Below, in pieces: positions 52,504-62,003 of a stretch of 64,000 nt of DNA. Made by a program: the position numbers and the translations under genes. A model generated the notes under the pieces. The model ran no database searches. It was not told the origin of the DNA and saw only the letters and a list, made by a program, of their open reading frames with translations. Positions within the stretch are counted from its first letter, which is position 1. Each line of letters begins with the position of its first letter. Location of the stretch: the NCBI RefSeq assembly GCF_003627795.1, contig NZ_CP032684.1, positions 2,829,001-2,893,000 of the forward strand, given 5' to 3'. Source of the DNA: Rhizobium sp. CCGE531 (GTDB taxonomy: Bacteria; Pseudomonadota; Alphaproteobacteria; Rhizobiales; Rhizobiaceae).

Positions 52504-55500
52504 ATGGAAGGGAGGTTTACAACAGAATACCTCAAGCAACTTCATAGAATATTTTTCGTTTCCAGAGAAATAGACCGTCTTGAGCGAGAATTCATCAAGC
52601 AGGGCATAGCACATTTCCATGTGTCCGGCGCCGGACATGAGTCTACGGCGCTGCTCAACGAGTTTCTTCAGGACGACGACTGGCTGCATCTCCATTATCG
52701 CGACAAGGCATTGATGCTGGCGCGCGGCATGCCCATTCGTGAGTTCTTCTCCAGCCTGCTCGCCACAGCCAGCTCCCACTCCGCCGGTCGGCAGATGAGC
52801 GCGCATCTTTCCTCCCGCGCTCTCAACATCACCTCCATCGTCGGCCCCGTCGGCAACAATGCGCTGCACGCCGCCGGCGTTGCCGCGTCCTTGAAGCACA
52901 GGCCCGGCATGCCGATTGCCATCTGTTGCGTCGGCGACGGCACCACCCAGCAGGGCGAGTTCGTCGAAGCGGTCGCCGAGGCCGTGCGCGGCCAGTATCC
53001 CGTCGTCTTCGTCATCGAGGATAACAGTTTCTCGATTTCGACAAGGACGAGCAAGCAGACCTTCTTCGACCTTCCCGGCGGCCCGGCCCCCAGCTTCTAC
53101 GGCGTCGAGATCATCCGCACCGATGGCGACGACCTGCGGGCGTCGCGCGAGGCCTTTCACAAGGCGGTCCGCCACAGCCGCAACAATCGCACGCCGAGCA
53201 TCGTGCTCCTCAATGTCGAGCGGCTGTCCGACCACACCAACGCCGATGATCAGAAGACCTATCGCACCCTGCTCGAAATCGAGGCCGGCTCCTCGCGCGA
53301 CCCGCTGCCGAACTTGCGGGCGATGCTGCAGAAGGCAGGCATCGACGCCGACGCGCTCCTGAAGATCGAGCAGGAGCTGACGGCCGAGGTCCAGGCGGAA
53401 GCCGCCCTCGCGCGCAAGGAAGATGCGCCTACCGTCGAGCCCGACGCGAAGGCCCCCTATCCCGCTTCCTTCGACGAAAAAACGGAATATCGCGGCAATG
53501 AAAAAGCATCGACGCTGACGATGCGCGAGGCGCTGAATGCCGTCCTCGACAAGCAGCTTGCCGCTAACGCCGATGTCGTTCTGTTCGGCCAGGATATCGA
53601 AGATCCGAAGGGCGATGTCTTCGGCGTCACCCGTGGCCTCAGCACGAAATATCCCGATCGCGTGCGCAACGCCGCTCTCAGCGAATCCACCATCGTCGGC
53701 ACCGCCGTCGGTCGTGCGCTGGCCGGGCAGCGCCCCGTCGCCTTCCTGCAGTTCGCCGATTTCCTGCCGCTTGCCTACAACCAGATCGTCTCGGAAATGG
53801 GCAGCATGTTCTGGCGCACCGGCGGCGCGTGGGAAGCACCCGTGATCCTGATGGTGAGCTGCGGCGGCTATAAGCCGGGCCTCGGTCCATTCCATGCCCA
53901 GAGCTTCGAGGGGATGCTGGCGCATACGCCCGGCATCGACGTCGTCATGCCTTCCAGCGCCGGCGACGCCGCCGGGCTTCTCAACGCCGCCTTCGAGTCG
54001 CGACGCCCCACGGTCTTCCTCTATCCCAAGGCAGTCCTCAATAATTCCGACGGCCGCACCTCCGAGGATCTCGACAAGCATTTCGTCCATCCCGGACTGT
54101 CGCGCCATGTCGCCCGCGGCCGTGACATCACGCTCGTCAGCTATGGCAATACGGTTTCGCTCTGCGCCAATGCCGCAAGCGCTTTCGAGGCCCAGGGCTT
54201 TTCCGTCGAGGTGATCGATCTCCGCTCGATCTCGCCTTGGGACGAGAAGGAAGTGCTGGCGAGCGCAAGACGCACCCGCCGCCTGATCGTCGTCCATGAG
54301 GACAATCGCACCGTCGGCATGGGCGCGGAAATCATCGCCACCGTTACCGAAAAGACCGATGTGCCCGTTGTCGTGCGCAGGCTCGCGCGCTCGGACGCCC
54401 ATATCCCGTTCAACTTCCGCAATCAGCTCGAGACCCTGCCCTCTTACCGCAAGCTGGTCGACCTGATGGCCGAAGTCCTCGAATGCGAGGTGACCTGGCA
54501 CGAAGAGGACGACAGTGGTCCGACGGCGGCCATCAAGGCGATCGGCTCCGGCCCTGCCGACGAAAACGTCCTGGTGACGGATCTGTTCGTCAAGCCCGGC
54601 GACAAGATCGAGGTCGGCCAGCTCGTGGCCGTCGTCGAGGCGACGAAAGCCTCGGTCGAGATCTGCGCCAACATCGGCGGCGTCGTGCAGGAGGTCTTCG
54701 CCAAGGTCGGCGACCAGATCGCCACCGACAGTCCGCTTCTGACCGTCGACGCCAATCGCGATCTGAGCGAGCAGAATTTCGCGCTCGCCTCCGAAATCCA
54801 GAACAAATTCGTGCTGCGCCGCCTGAAGTCGCACGTCATTCCGGCGCTGCGTCGTCATTCCAGCAATTTCTCGGAAGTCGTCATCAACGGCATCGGTTTC
54901 GCGACAGGTGCCCGCCGTGTCACCAATGAAGAGATCATCCATAATTGGCCGAACCGCCGCGCTGACGAGATTCTCGCGCTGACCGGCATCAAGAGCCGCT
55001 TCTGGGTCGGCCCCGAGGAAGGCACGCTGAGCCTCGCCACGAAGGCAGCGCGCGATCTCCTGCGGCAGAACAAGATGTCGATCCACGATATCGATCTCGT
55101 GATTGCCGCCACCGGAACGCCCGACATCGCCACGCCGTCGCTGGCAAGCCGCGTTGCGGTTGCCGTCGCCGAAGATGGCGTGCGGCCTTCGCTTGCCGCC
55201 TATGATATGGGGGCCGCCTGCTCCGGCTATCTCTACGCGCTGCAGCAGGCCTATGATTTCATCGCGCAGCAGAGCGACGCCAAGGTGCTCATCATCACCT
55301 CGGAAGTCTTGTCGCCGCTGCTCGACATGAACGATTTCTCCACGGCGATCCTCTTCGGCGATGCCGCCACGGCCAGCCTCGTGACCAGCCGCGACATGGC
55401 GCGCAATCCGCTCTTTACCGCGAGCCGCCCGATCGTCAGCGGCCGGCCGGAGCCGGGCGACCTGCTCTACGTTCCGCTGCCTGATGATGGCGTCATCGCG

Positions 55501-55827
55501 ATGAACGGCCGCTCGGTCTTCACCGAAGCCGTGCACTCGATGACCCGCTCGATCGAAAACGCCTGCGTCGATGCAGGCATCGAGCTTGCCAATCTCGATC
55601 TGCTGGTGCCGCACCAGGCGAACCAGCGCATCATTGACACCATTGCCAAGCGCAGCGGCCGCCCGGCATTGAGCGTCATCGAGACCTATGGCAACACCAG
55701 CTCGTCAAGCATTCCGCTTGCCATGCTGCATGTCGCCAGCGAGCGCTCCGAGCCCATGAACCTTGGCCTGGTTGCCTTCGGCGGCGGCATGACGGCGGGC
55801 GCGGCAATCGTGCGGACGGTGAAGTAG
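52504..55827 (+). CDS. Four-domain fusion: 2-oxoacid dehydrogenase E1 alpha, E1 beta, lipoyl-like domain and KAS III
   Basis: An 1107-residue single open frame. Residues about 1-320 are E1 alpha with the thiamine motif CVGDGTTQQGEFVEA and later IEDNSFSIS (GDG at 143). Residues about 337-660 are E1 beta (TLTMREALNAVL, the Glu in AALSESTIVGTAVG, LQFADFLPLAYNQI). A lipoyl/biotinyl-type domain follows at about 680-755, with the modifiable Lys in VEATKASVEI at 715. Residues about 790-1107 are a FabH-like ketosynthase with Cys906 (GAACSGYLY), His1037 (VPHQANQR) and Asn1064 (TYGNTSSSS). All active sites look intact. It should decarboxylate a 2-oxoacid, load the acyl on its own lipoyl arm and pass it to the ketosynthase. 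No E2 or E3 domain is present. Confidence 0.9.
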   Translation: MEGRFTTEYLKQLHRIFFVSREIDRLEREFIKQGIAHFHVSGAGHESTALLNEFLQDDDWLHLHYRDKALMLARGMPIREFFSSLLATASSHSAGRQMSAHLSSRALNITSIVGPVGNNALHAAGVAASLKHRPGMPIAICCVGDGTTQQGEFVEAVAEAVRGQYPVVFVIEDNSFSISTRTSKQTFFDLPGGPAPSFYGVEIIRTDGDDLRASREAFHKAVRHSRNNRTPSIVLLNVERLSDHTNADDQKTYRTLLEIEAGSSRDPLPNLRAMLQKAGIDADALLKIEQELTAEVQAEAALARKEDAPTVEPDAKAPYPASFDEKTEYRGNEKASTLTMREALNAVLDKQLAANADVVLFGQDIEDPKGDVFGVTRGLSTKYPDRVRNAALSESTIVGTAVGRALAGQRPVAFLQFADFLPLAYNQIVSEMGSMFWRTGGAWEAPVILMVSCGGYKPGLGPFHAQSFEGMLAHTPGIDVVMPSSAGDAAGLLNAAFESRRPTVFLYPKAVLNNSDGRTSEDLDKHFVHPGLSRHVARGRDITLVSYGNTVSLCANAASAFEAQGFSVEVIDLRSISPWDEKEVLASARRTRRLIVVHEDNRTVGMGAEIIATVTEKTDVPVVVRRLARSDAHIPFNFRNQLETLPSYRKLVDLMAEVLECEVTWHEEDDSGPTAAIKAIGSGPADENVLVTDLFVKPGDKIEVGQLVAVVEATKASVEICANIGGVVQEVFAKVGDQIATDSPLLTVDANRDLSEQNFALASEIQNKFVLRRLKSHVIPALRRHSSNFSEVVINGIGFATGARRVTNEEIIHNWPNRRADEILALTGIKSRFWVGPEEGTLSLATKAARDLLRQNKMSIHDIDLVIAATGTPDIATPSLASRVAVAVAEDGVRPSLAAYDMGAACSGYLYALQQAYDFIAQQSDAKVLIITSEVLSPLLDMNDFSTAILFGDAATASLVTSRDMARNPLFTASRPIVSGRPEPGDLLYVPLPDDGVIAMNGRSVFTEAVHSMTRSIENACVDAGIELANLDLLVPHQANQRIIDTIAKRSGRPALSVIETYGNTSSSSIPLAMLHVASERSEPMNLGLVAFGGGMTAGAAIVRTVK

Positions 55828-55870
55828 CCAAGGCGCCATTCCAGGCGGTCTTAATCGTCATTCAAATGCG

Positions 55871-55890
55871 GCGCGGCCGATTGGCCGCGC
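55871..55890 (+). terminator. GC-rich hairpin behind the fusion gene
   Basis: GCGCGGCC-GATT-GGCCGCGC, a perfect 8-bp stem, lies 44 nt after the stop and lacks a T-run. Confidence 0.5.
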
Positions 55891-55999
55891 GCGTTGCATA
55901 TGGCTTTCCCTACCTATGCGGTCAGCCGGCCGATGACGATAACGACGACACCGAAGAGACGGATAAGCCTGCTTAACGCCTGCCTCCGGTCAACCAAAA

Positions 56000-56034
56000 T
56001 AAAACCCGGAATCCGTTAGGGTTCCGGGGTTTTC
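56000..56034. terminator. Bidirectional intrinsic terminator
   Basis: AAAACCCGGAA pairs with TTCCGGGGTTTT around a short loop (56001-56033), with T-runs usable from both strands. It separates the fusion gene from the convergent hydroxylase gene. Confidence 0.85.
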
Positions 56035-56057
56035 GTCAAATTCGCCAGCCGATGAGA

Positions 56058-56903
56058 TCAGGCCTTCGGGCGATTTCTGAATGCCTCAGCCTCGGCGTAG
56101 AACTTCTTTTCCCATTCCTTGTGATTGTCGAGGCCTTCCTTGATGAAGGGCGTGAAGATCGCCAGGTTCATCAGGGCCCAGTTGACGATGCGGGCCGGGA
56201 ATTTCAGCGGCTTGACGAAATCGACGAAGAGCACGACGCGGGTCTTGTCGGAATGGTTCCAGGCTTCATGCTCATAGGCGTCGTCGAAAATCAGCGCCTT
56301 GCCTTCCTGCCAATGGCAAACCTGCTTGTCGACACGGATGGCGAGCTTCTCGTTCGGCTCCGGCACGATGAGGCCGAGATGCAGGCGAAGCACGCCATTA
56401 TAGGGGCCGCGATGCGCCGGAAGATGCTTGCCCGGTTCGAAGATCGAGAACATCGCCGTCGTCAGGCCCGGTATCTTCTGCACGGCCGCCCAGGTATTCG
56501 GGCACGCTTTGACGTTCTGCTCGGACTTCACGCCGAAACCGAGGAGGAAGAAGGTCTTCCAGCGGGTATCGGTCGAGATGGTCTTCACATCGGTGGAGAT
56601 ATCCTGGAAGGTCGGCAGCTCGCTCTGGCGCAGCAGCACCTTTTCAAGCTCGGCGCGGATCGCCGGATAATCCTTCTCGATCTCGGCCGCCCAGGGGAAG
56701 GTCGCGGTGTCATAGACCGGCGGATTGCCGAGCTTGGCATATTTCAGATTGAGGCTTTCGGCCCAGGCGACGATGCCCATGAAAAAGCGGGTCATGGCGC
56801 TCGCGCGATCCATCGGCGCGATGCCGGCCGTGCCGAAGGTCTGTTCCGGAGTAGGAGATTGGTTGGAAGTGGGAGCAGGTGCGCTCAAGGGACTCTCCGT
56901 CAT
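56058..56903 (-). CDS. Aspartyl/asparaginyl beta-hydroxylase-like dioxygenase (LpxO-like)
   Basis: A 281-residue Fe(II)/2-oxoglutarate dioxygenase of the LpxO/OlsC/AspH type. The iron and substrate residues are in PAHRGPYNGVLRLHLGLIVP (His about 167) and IFDDAYEHEAWNHSDKTRVVLFVDFVKP (Asp, His, Arg about 223-235). Rhizobial relatives hydroxylate acyl chains of lipid A or ornithine lipids. A Pro/Ser-rich N-terminal stretch of about 30 residues precedes the domain. It converges on the fusion gene. Confidence 0.87.
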   Translation of the reverse strand: MTESPLSAPAPTSNQSPTPEQTFGTAGIAPMDRASAMTRFFMGIVAWAESLNLKYAKLGNPPVYDTATFPWAAEIEKDYPAIRAELEKVLLRQSELPTFQDISTDVKTISTDTRWKTFFLLGFGVKSEQNVKACPNTWAAVQKIPGLTTAMFSIFEPGKHLPAHRGPYNGVLRLHLGLIVPEPNEKLAIRVDKQVCHWQEGKALIFDDAYEHEAWNHSDKTRVVLFVDFVKPLKFPARIVNWALMNLAIFTPFIKEGLDNHKEWEKKFYAEAEAFRNRPKA

Positions 56904-57195
56904 GTCTGTCTTTTGGGGGCGGTCCGGGAGGAAGGTTGGCCCGGGGAATCTGCATCCGAATCCCGGAATGAGAACCGGCTCGACACTAATAATGCTCGCC
57001 GTTCTTCTCGGATTGACGCCCGACTCCTTTGTTATGCGGTGATCATGATAGGCGATTATATGAGTTGATCAGTCGAATTTCGCAAGAGAGTCCGTTCGCA
57101 ACGAGTGGTGGTTTGCGTGGAATGAATCTCCGCGATTCTCGAGAGGGATTCACCTCAGAATCGGCAAAAATGCGGCGAAATCTGCCGATCTCCAA

Positions 57196-57588
57196 TCACG
57201 AAACAGTTTGAGCCTGAATTATTAGCCGGACAATTGCAAGCCCCGCCATCAGAGCCCCGATCGACAGGAAAACAGACAAGGCGACATAGGCGGCGGACGG
57301 TATCCATTGGCCGCGCTCCCACAGCATGACGCTTTCCAGCGCAAAGGTCGAAAACGTCGTGAAGCCGCCCAGAACGCCTGTTGTCAGAAACAATCGCCCC
57401 TCCTGCGACACACCGCCGCGCAAGGCGAAATATTCCGTCAGCAACCCCATGACGAATGGCCCAACGACATTGATGATGAGTGTGCCGAACGGAAATTCGG
57501 CCCCGAGCAGGCGAGCAACGATCTCGTTGATACCGAGGCGGAACGCGCCACCCAATCCGGCACCGAGAAACACGACAAGATAGAGCAC
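57196..57588 (-). CDS. crcB: Fluoride ion channel CrcB/Fluc
   Basis: A 130-residue four-helix protein: GAGLGGAFRLGIN, FGTLIINVVGPFVMGLL (the conserved Asn) and GVLGGFTTFSTFALES, the Fluc signature. Two subunits form a dual-topology fluoride channel that lowers cytoplasmic fluoride. GTG 57588, 5 nt behind GGAGG, is preferred to ATG 57615, which would read through that site. It follows the CLC-F gene by 50 nt in one operon. Confidence 0.92.
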   Translation of the reverse strand: MLYLVVFLGAGLGGAFRLGINEIVARLLGAEFPFGTLIINVVGPFVMGLLTEYFALRGGVSQEGRLFLTTGVLGGFTTFSTFALESVMLWERGQWIPSAAYVALSVFLSIGALMAGLAIVRLIIQAQTVS

Positions 57589-57638
57589 GACAACCTCCAG
57601 CCGTCCTTGCGTCAAACCTTTCCGACCTTATGGGCATT

Positions 57639-58982
57639 TTATCGCCGCGTCTTCAGGTCGCGCTCGCCAATATGGCGAAGCGGCGTATCGGCGGGGATAT
57701 TACCGGAAGCAGCACTCTTGGCGATGCCGAGCCGCTGCGACAGATAGATGCTGGTATGGCCGCTACAGATATAGGCAAGGAAGCAGGCGACGGCGAGATA
57801 GACGGTATGCGTCGCGCCGAAGAGCTCGATGCCCATGATCATGCAGGCAAGCGGCGTATTGGTCGCGCCGGCAAAGACGGCGACGAAACCCAACCCAGCA
57901 AAGAGATCGGCCGGCGCGCCGAGAATGGCGGCAAGCGCGTTACCAAGAGCGGCACCAATGAAGAACAAAGGTGTCACCTCCCCGCCCTTGAAGCCGGCAC
58001 TCAGTGTCACGATCGTGAAGACGGCCTTCCAGAACCAGCTCCAGTAATCGACATGGGCCGGATCGAAGAAACCGAGGATCGTCGCATCGCCAGGATTGGG
58101 CGACCAGACGCCAAGCCCGAGATATTGCCGCGTGCCGAGCAGATAGACGAGACCGATCAATATCGCACTGGCGATGACAGGCCTGAGCGGCGCATAGGCG
58201 CAGAAGCGCTTGAATGCCGCCGACGCCCGATGCGAGACCTCGCTGAATGAGCGCGCCATCAGGCCGAAGATCACGCCGGCAATACCGACCTTGGCAAGCA
58301 GCGGCGCATCGAGATGGAAGGTACCGGCCGGTGTGCCGGCGAGGTAGCCGATCCGGTACTGGATGTGTTCGATGCCCCAGGCATGGCAGGTCCAATCGGC
58401 CGCGATCGCTGCCGCCAGGCTCGGGATCAGCGCTTCATATTGCATGCGCCCGATCGTTAGAACTTCGAGAGCGAAGACGGCACCTGCGATCGGTGTGCCG
58501 AAGACCGCGCCGAAACCCGCGGCGATCCCCGCCATGAGGAGAATGCGGATCTCGGCATGGCTAAGCCGGAAAATTCTGGCGAATGCGCTGGCAACGCTGC
58601 CGCCGAGCTGCACCGCCGTTCCCTCGCGTCCCGCCGAACCGCCGACCAGATGCGTCAAGACCGTCGAAACCAGGATGAAGGGCGCCATGCGCAACGGCAC
58701 GCCGCCGCCGGGCTCGTGAATCTGGTCGACGATCAGATTGTTGCCGCCTTCCGATCCTCGGCCGAAGTGCTGATAGACCAGCACCATCAGGAAACCGGCA
58801 ACCGGCATGAGGAAGATCAGCCAGGGATGGTCGAACCGATCAGCCGTCGCCTTGTCCAAGCTCCAAAGAAACAGCGCGCAGAGTGAGCCGACGACAACCG
58901 CCATCGGTACGACCAGGACTATCCATTTGAACAGGCTGCGAAACTGCTGAAAGCGATGATGAAAATAGGCGGAGGCGGACAT
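57639..58982 (-). CDS. CLC-F-type fluoride/proton antiporter
   Basis: A 447-residue CLC protein with about 14-18 helical segments. The selectivity loop reads GNNLIVDQI rather than the GSGIP of chloride transporters; the gating block is [16 protein letters not shown], and helix N reads [18 protein letters not shown]. The combination GREGTAVQ with GNNL marks the fluoride branch (CLC-F). It exports fluoride in exchange for protons. A candidate fluoride riboswitch precedes it and crcB follows. ATG 58982, 7 nt behind GGGAGGGG, is chosen over 59042. Confidence 0.88.
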   Translation of the reverse strand: MSASAYFHHRFQQFRSLFKWIVLVVPMAVVVGSLCALFLWSLDKATADRFDHPWLIFLMPVAGFLMVLVYQHFGRGSEGGNNLIVDQIHEPGGGVPLRMAPFILVSTVLTHLVGGSAGREGTAVQLGGSVASAFARIFRLSHAEIRILLMAGIAAGFGAVFGTPIAGAVFALEVLTIGRMQYEALIPSLAAAIAADWTCHAWGIEHIQYRIGYLAGTPAGTFHLDAPLLAKVGIAGVIFGLMARSFSEVSHRASAAFKRFCAYAPLRPVIASAILIGLVYLLGTRQYLGLGVWSPNPGDATILGFFDPAHVDYWSWFWKAVFTIVTLSAGFKGGEVTPLFFIGAALGNALAAILGAPADLFAGLGFVAVFAGATNTPLACMIMGIELFGATHTVYLAVACFLAYICSGHTSIYLSQRLGIAKSAASGNIPADTPLRHIGERDLKTRR

Positions 58983-59071
58983 CAGTTTGCCCCTCCCGCA
59001 AAGCCGAGGGATGGTCCTGCGGGGACAGTGGATAAGAGACATGAGCGGGATAACGGCAGGAAAACAGGCAC

Positions 59072-59178
59072 GACTCTACTCCTTCGCCTTTCAGGCGCGT
59101 TGAGTAGGAGTCATCAGCTTCCCTGGAAAAATCAGAGCAGCGGTTCGGCCACCATGGCCCGGCAGAAATCCATTACCG
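59072..59178 (-). ncRNA. Candidate fluoride riboswitch (crcB motif) with expression platform
   Basis: On the minus strand, stem CGGTA/TGCCG (59178-59174, 59164-59160) closes the loop ATGGATTTC, the conserved ATGG---TTC loop of fluoride aptamers. After an extra GGCC hairpin come AACC, the P2 stem GCTGCTCTG/CAGGGAAGC and then TGATG-ACTCC-TAC (59115-59104). The loop GGA can pair with TCC as pseudoknot, though only 4 of 5 positions fit. A competing hairpin GACTC(C)TACTC / GAGTAGAGTC (59112-59072) overlaps the pseudoknot strand, giving a switch. The downstream genes are both fluoride exporters. Confidence 0.7.
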
Positions 59179-59250
59179 TTGGAATTTCCATACAGAAACA
59201 GCCCCACCGCTGTCAATGTACCGTGGCAGACCGCATCTGGCGCAATGGCC

Positions 59251-60078
59251 TCAAATGGCTTTGGCGATCATCTCGATCGGCGCGAGCAGGCCGCCCTCGA
59301 CCGACAGGTTGACGTTGCTCATGCGCTCGCCAGCTCGCGGGCCCATCAGCGTACGGACACCCTGGTCTCGCGCCTCGCCCGCCGCAGCCTTGGCGCGCGC
59401 TTCATGTGCCAGCCGGATTGCAAGAGCACTGCGATCCTGCTCCAGCTCCACCTTGAAGCCGGCTTCGTCAAGCAGATGACGATAGACGTCGGGGCTGCAG
59501 ACGAAACTTGTCTCCGGCTCCATCGCCCACGGCATCGGATAGGGCAGCGCTCCCTCCCGCATCTGCATGATCTCATAAAGCCCGAAACGGCCGCCCGGCT
59601 TGAGAATGCGTCTGATCTCGGAAAACAGCCTCGCCTTGTCCTCGATGTTCATTCCAACATGGATGAGCGTCGTCCGGTCGACGCTGCCGCTCTCGAAAGG
59701 AAGCGCCAAAGCGCTGCCCTGCCGGAAGGAAACCAGATCCCCAAGGCCGCAGCGGGCCGTCAGCGAATTGGCGACCTGAACGAATTCTTCGGTGAGATCG
59801 ATGCCCGACACGATGCATCCATAGGCATCGGCAAAATGGCGGGCGGGCCCGCCGAGCCCCGATCCGATATCGGCAAGCCGCAGGCCGGCGGCAAGATCGA
59901 GATCCCTTGCGAAATCCACCGTCGCCGCATGCCGCCCCAGGTGGAATTCATCGACATCGGCCAGATCGCGAATGCGCAGGTTTTCAATGTCCTTGCCGTC
60001 AGCCGCAAGGGTTTGCAGGATCGCCGTTTCCAGCGATCCGTGCGTGTAGTGGCTGGCAACTTTTTCCTCGGTAGACAT
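59251..60078 (-). CDS. Class I SAM-dependent methyltransferase
   Basis: A 275-residue methyltransferase with motif I LADIGSGLGGPARHFADAYG (about residue 69), the acidic GIDLTEEF, motif GSALALPFESGSVDRTTLIHVGMNIEDK and post-motif LKPGGRFGLYE. It resembles UbiE-like and sarcosine/glycine methyltransferase-type enzymes; the acceptor is unknown. The stop is 40 nt from a plus-strand CDS-free stretch, and it follows the Gfo/Idh/MocA gene by 41 nt on the same strand, so co-transcription is possible. Confidence 0.85.
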   Translation of the reverse strand: MSTEEKVASHYTHGSLETAILQTLAADGKDIENLRIRDLADVDEFHLGRHAATVDFARDLDLAAGLRLADIGSGLGGPARHFADAYGCIVSGIDLTEEFVQVANSLTARCGLGDLVSFRQGSALALPFESGSVDRTTLIHVGMNIEDKARLFSEIRRILKPGGRFGLYEIMQMREGALPYPMPWAMEPETSFVCSPDVYRHLLDEAGFKVELEQDRSALAIRLAHEARAKAAAGEARDQGVRTLMGPRAGERMSNVNLSVEGGLLAPIEMIAKAI

Positions 60079-60119
60079 CTTTGCACTCCCAAGGCCTTGC
60101 CTGAAGGTTGCTTATGATA

Positions 60120-61163
60120 TCAGACCTTCAGTTCGCGCCGCTCGACTTCGGTCACCATGGCAAGATCCAGAACGCGCTGCAAGTTGGCCGCGTGGCGGAA
60201 GCTAGGGTCCTGGCTGCTGCCGGTCATGACAGCTTCGGCGAAGCGTTGGTAGTTAGTCAAGACCGGCGGCACCTCGAGTACCCTCCACGTCGCCGTTTCG
60301 GTGTCATCGCCAAGGCAGCCGCGCAGTTCGGAACCGTTCGGGCTGTGGGACACTTCGAGGCCGCCACGTTCGCCGTAGATGCGCAGCTTCAGCTCGTTCA
60401 GATGTCCCGTCGCCCAGCGGCTCGCATGCACGACACCGAGAGCGCCATTGGCGAAATCGACCGACATCGAGAAACTGTCGTTCGCGTCCAGGGTATATTC
60501 GCCGATACGTTCCCCGGGCGCCTTTTCGAAGGTCTTCAGGCGCGCGAAGACGTGGTCGATATCCGTTGCGGCGCCATAGGCGGCGAAATCGAGGATATGA
60601 ATGCCGATATCGCCGAGAACGCCGTTCGAACCGTGTCCGGTCGACAGGCGCCAAAGCCATTTGGATTCGCTGCGCCAGTCGCCCCAGGCCTTGGAGACGA
60701 GCCAGCTCTGCAGATAGGACGCCTCGACATGCTTGACGGTGCCGATCTCGCCCGAGATCACCATCTCGCGCGCCTTCTGCAGCTGCGCGACATTGCGATA
60801 GGTCAGGTTGACCATGTTGACGACCCCCGCCCTTTCGGCGGCTTCCGTCATTTCGAGTGCCTTTTCATAATTCTCCGCGAGCGGCTTCTCGCAGAGAACA
60901 TGCTTGCCGGCGGCAAGCAGCGGCAGGGTCGTCGGATGGTGGGCCTTGTCCGGCGTCACATTGGTCACCGCATCGAACTCACCCCAGGCAAGCGCCTCGT
61001 CGAGCGACGAGAAGCGATTCTTGATATCGAACACATCGCAAAAGGCGGTGAGCCTTGTCGCATCCGTATCGACGGCGCCGACGACTTCGACGCCGGGAAT
61101 GCGGGCGAAATGCTCCACATGGTTTTTCGCCATGCCGCCCGTGCCAACTACTATGAGACGCAT
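60120..61163 (-). CDS. Gfo/Idh/MocA-family oxidoreductase (ThuB-like)
   Basis: A 347-residue NAD(P)-dependent sugar oxidoreductase: RLIVVGTGGMAKNHVEHFA at the start, the catalytic EKP in HVLCEKPLAENYEKAL (about residue 93), and GSNGVLGDIGIHILDFAAYGA (about 180). It is directly behind a ThuA-domain gene (8 nt gap). In Sinorhizobium thuA and thuB form such a pair and are needed for trehalose/maltose use through 3-keto derivatives, so a ketosugar role is likely. Whether this pair uses trehalose is unproven. Confidence 0.85.
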   Translation of the reverse strand: MRLIVVGTGGMAKNHVEHFARIPGVEVVGAVDTDATRLTAFCDVFDIKNRFSSLDEALAWGEFDAVTNVTPDKAHHPTTLPLLAAGKHVLCEKPLAENYEKALEMTEAAERAGVVNMVNLTYRNVAQLQKAREMVISGEIGTVKHVEASYLQSWLVSKAWGDWRSESKWLWRLSTGHGSNGVLGDIGIHILDFAAYGAATDIDHVFARLKTFEKAPGERIGEYTLDANDSFSMSVDFANGALGVVHASRWATGHLNELKLRIYGERGGLEVSHSPNGSELRGCLGDDTETATWRVLEVPPVLTNYQRFAEAVMTGSSQDPSFRHAANLQRVLDLAMVTEVERRELKV

Positions 61164-61171
61164 GTGATACC

Positions 61172-61957
61172 TCAGCGATAACCGGCTTCGCCGGTCTGGT
61201 GCAATTTCGGGCCGCGCTCGACGATCGGCTCCAATGCCTTTTCGACCGGCACGTTCGGCGCGTCATGGATGCTGGCCTGGGTGCCGAGCGGATTGTGGGC
61301 CCATTTCACGGAATTGATCAGAACCTTCTGAACGGTGCCGTTGTGATAGGTCGGATAGGTTTCATGGCCCGGGCGGAAATAGAAGATGTTGCCGGCACCA
61401 CGGCGCCAGGTCATGCCCGAACGGAAGACTTCGCCGCCCTGGAACCAGGAGATGAATACGGTTTCCAGCGGCTCCGGAACGGAGAACTGTTCGCCGTACA
61501 TTTCCTCGTTCTCAAGCTCGAAATGCTCGCCAAGGCCGGCCGCGATCGGATGGCGCGGATTAATGACCCAGAGACGCTCCCGTTCACCGGCTTCGCGCCA
61601 TTTCAGCGCGCAGGGCGTACCCATGAGGCGCTTGAAGACTTTCGAGAAATGGCCGGAATGCAGGACGATCAGGCCCATGCCTTCCCATACGCGCTTGGCG
61701 ACACGCTCGACGACCTCGTCCTTGACGGCGCCATGATCCTTGTGGCCCCACCACAACAGGACGTCGGTATCCTTCAGACGGGCTTCGCTGAGACCATGCT
61801 CCGGCTCCTGCAAAGTTGCAGTGGTCGCTTCGATACCGGCATCCACATTCAGCGCCTTGGCGATGGTGTTGTGCATGCCCTCCGGATAGATCTCGGCGAC
61901 GACCTTGTTTGTCTGCTCATGAATGTTCTCGCCCCAAACGACGGCACGAATAGTCAT
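61172..61957 (-). CDS. ThuA-domain protein
   Basis: A 261-residue protein of the ThuA glutamine-amidotransferase-like fold: [54 protein letters not shown] and [16 protein letters not shown]. The true nucleophilic Cys of amidotransferases is replaced by Ser (LHSGH), as usual in ThuA. It works with the Gfo/Idh/MocA neighbour on a disaccharide or ketosugar. ATG 61957 follows GAGGAGTG. A perfect LacI-type palindrome lies about 47 nt upstream. Confidence 0.87.
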   Translation of the reverse strand: MTIRAVVWGENIHEQTNKVVAEIYPEGMHNTIAKALNVDAGIEATTATLQEPEHGLSEARLKDTDVLLWWGHKDHGAVKDEVVERVAKRVWEGMGLIVLHSGHFSKVFKRLMGTPCALKWREAGERERLWVINPRHPIAAGLGEHFELENEEMYGEQFSVPEPLETVFISWFQGGEVFRSGMTWRRGAGNIFYFRPGHETYPTYHNGTVQKVLINSVKWAHNPLGTQASIHDAPNVPVEKALEPIVERGPKLHQTGEAGYR

Positions 61958-62003
61958 TACGGCACTCCTCTTATACCATTGAAATTGAATAGGCTTATGC
62001 AAT

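Noticed and set aside
52456..55614. A very long open frame on the minus strand opposite the E1-KAS III fusion gene
   Set aside because: It is the mirror of codon bias in a high-GC gene; the product is low-complexity Arg/Asp/Gly-rich, and the plus strand has four recognisable domains.
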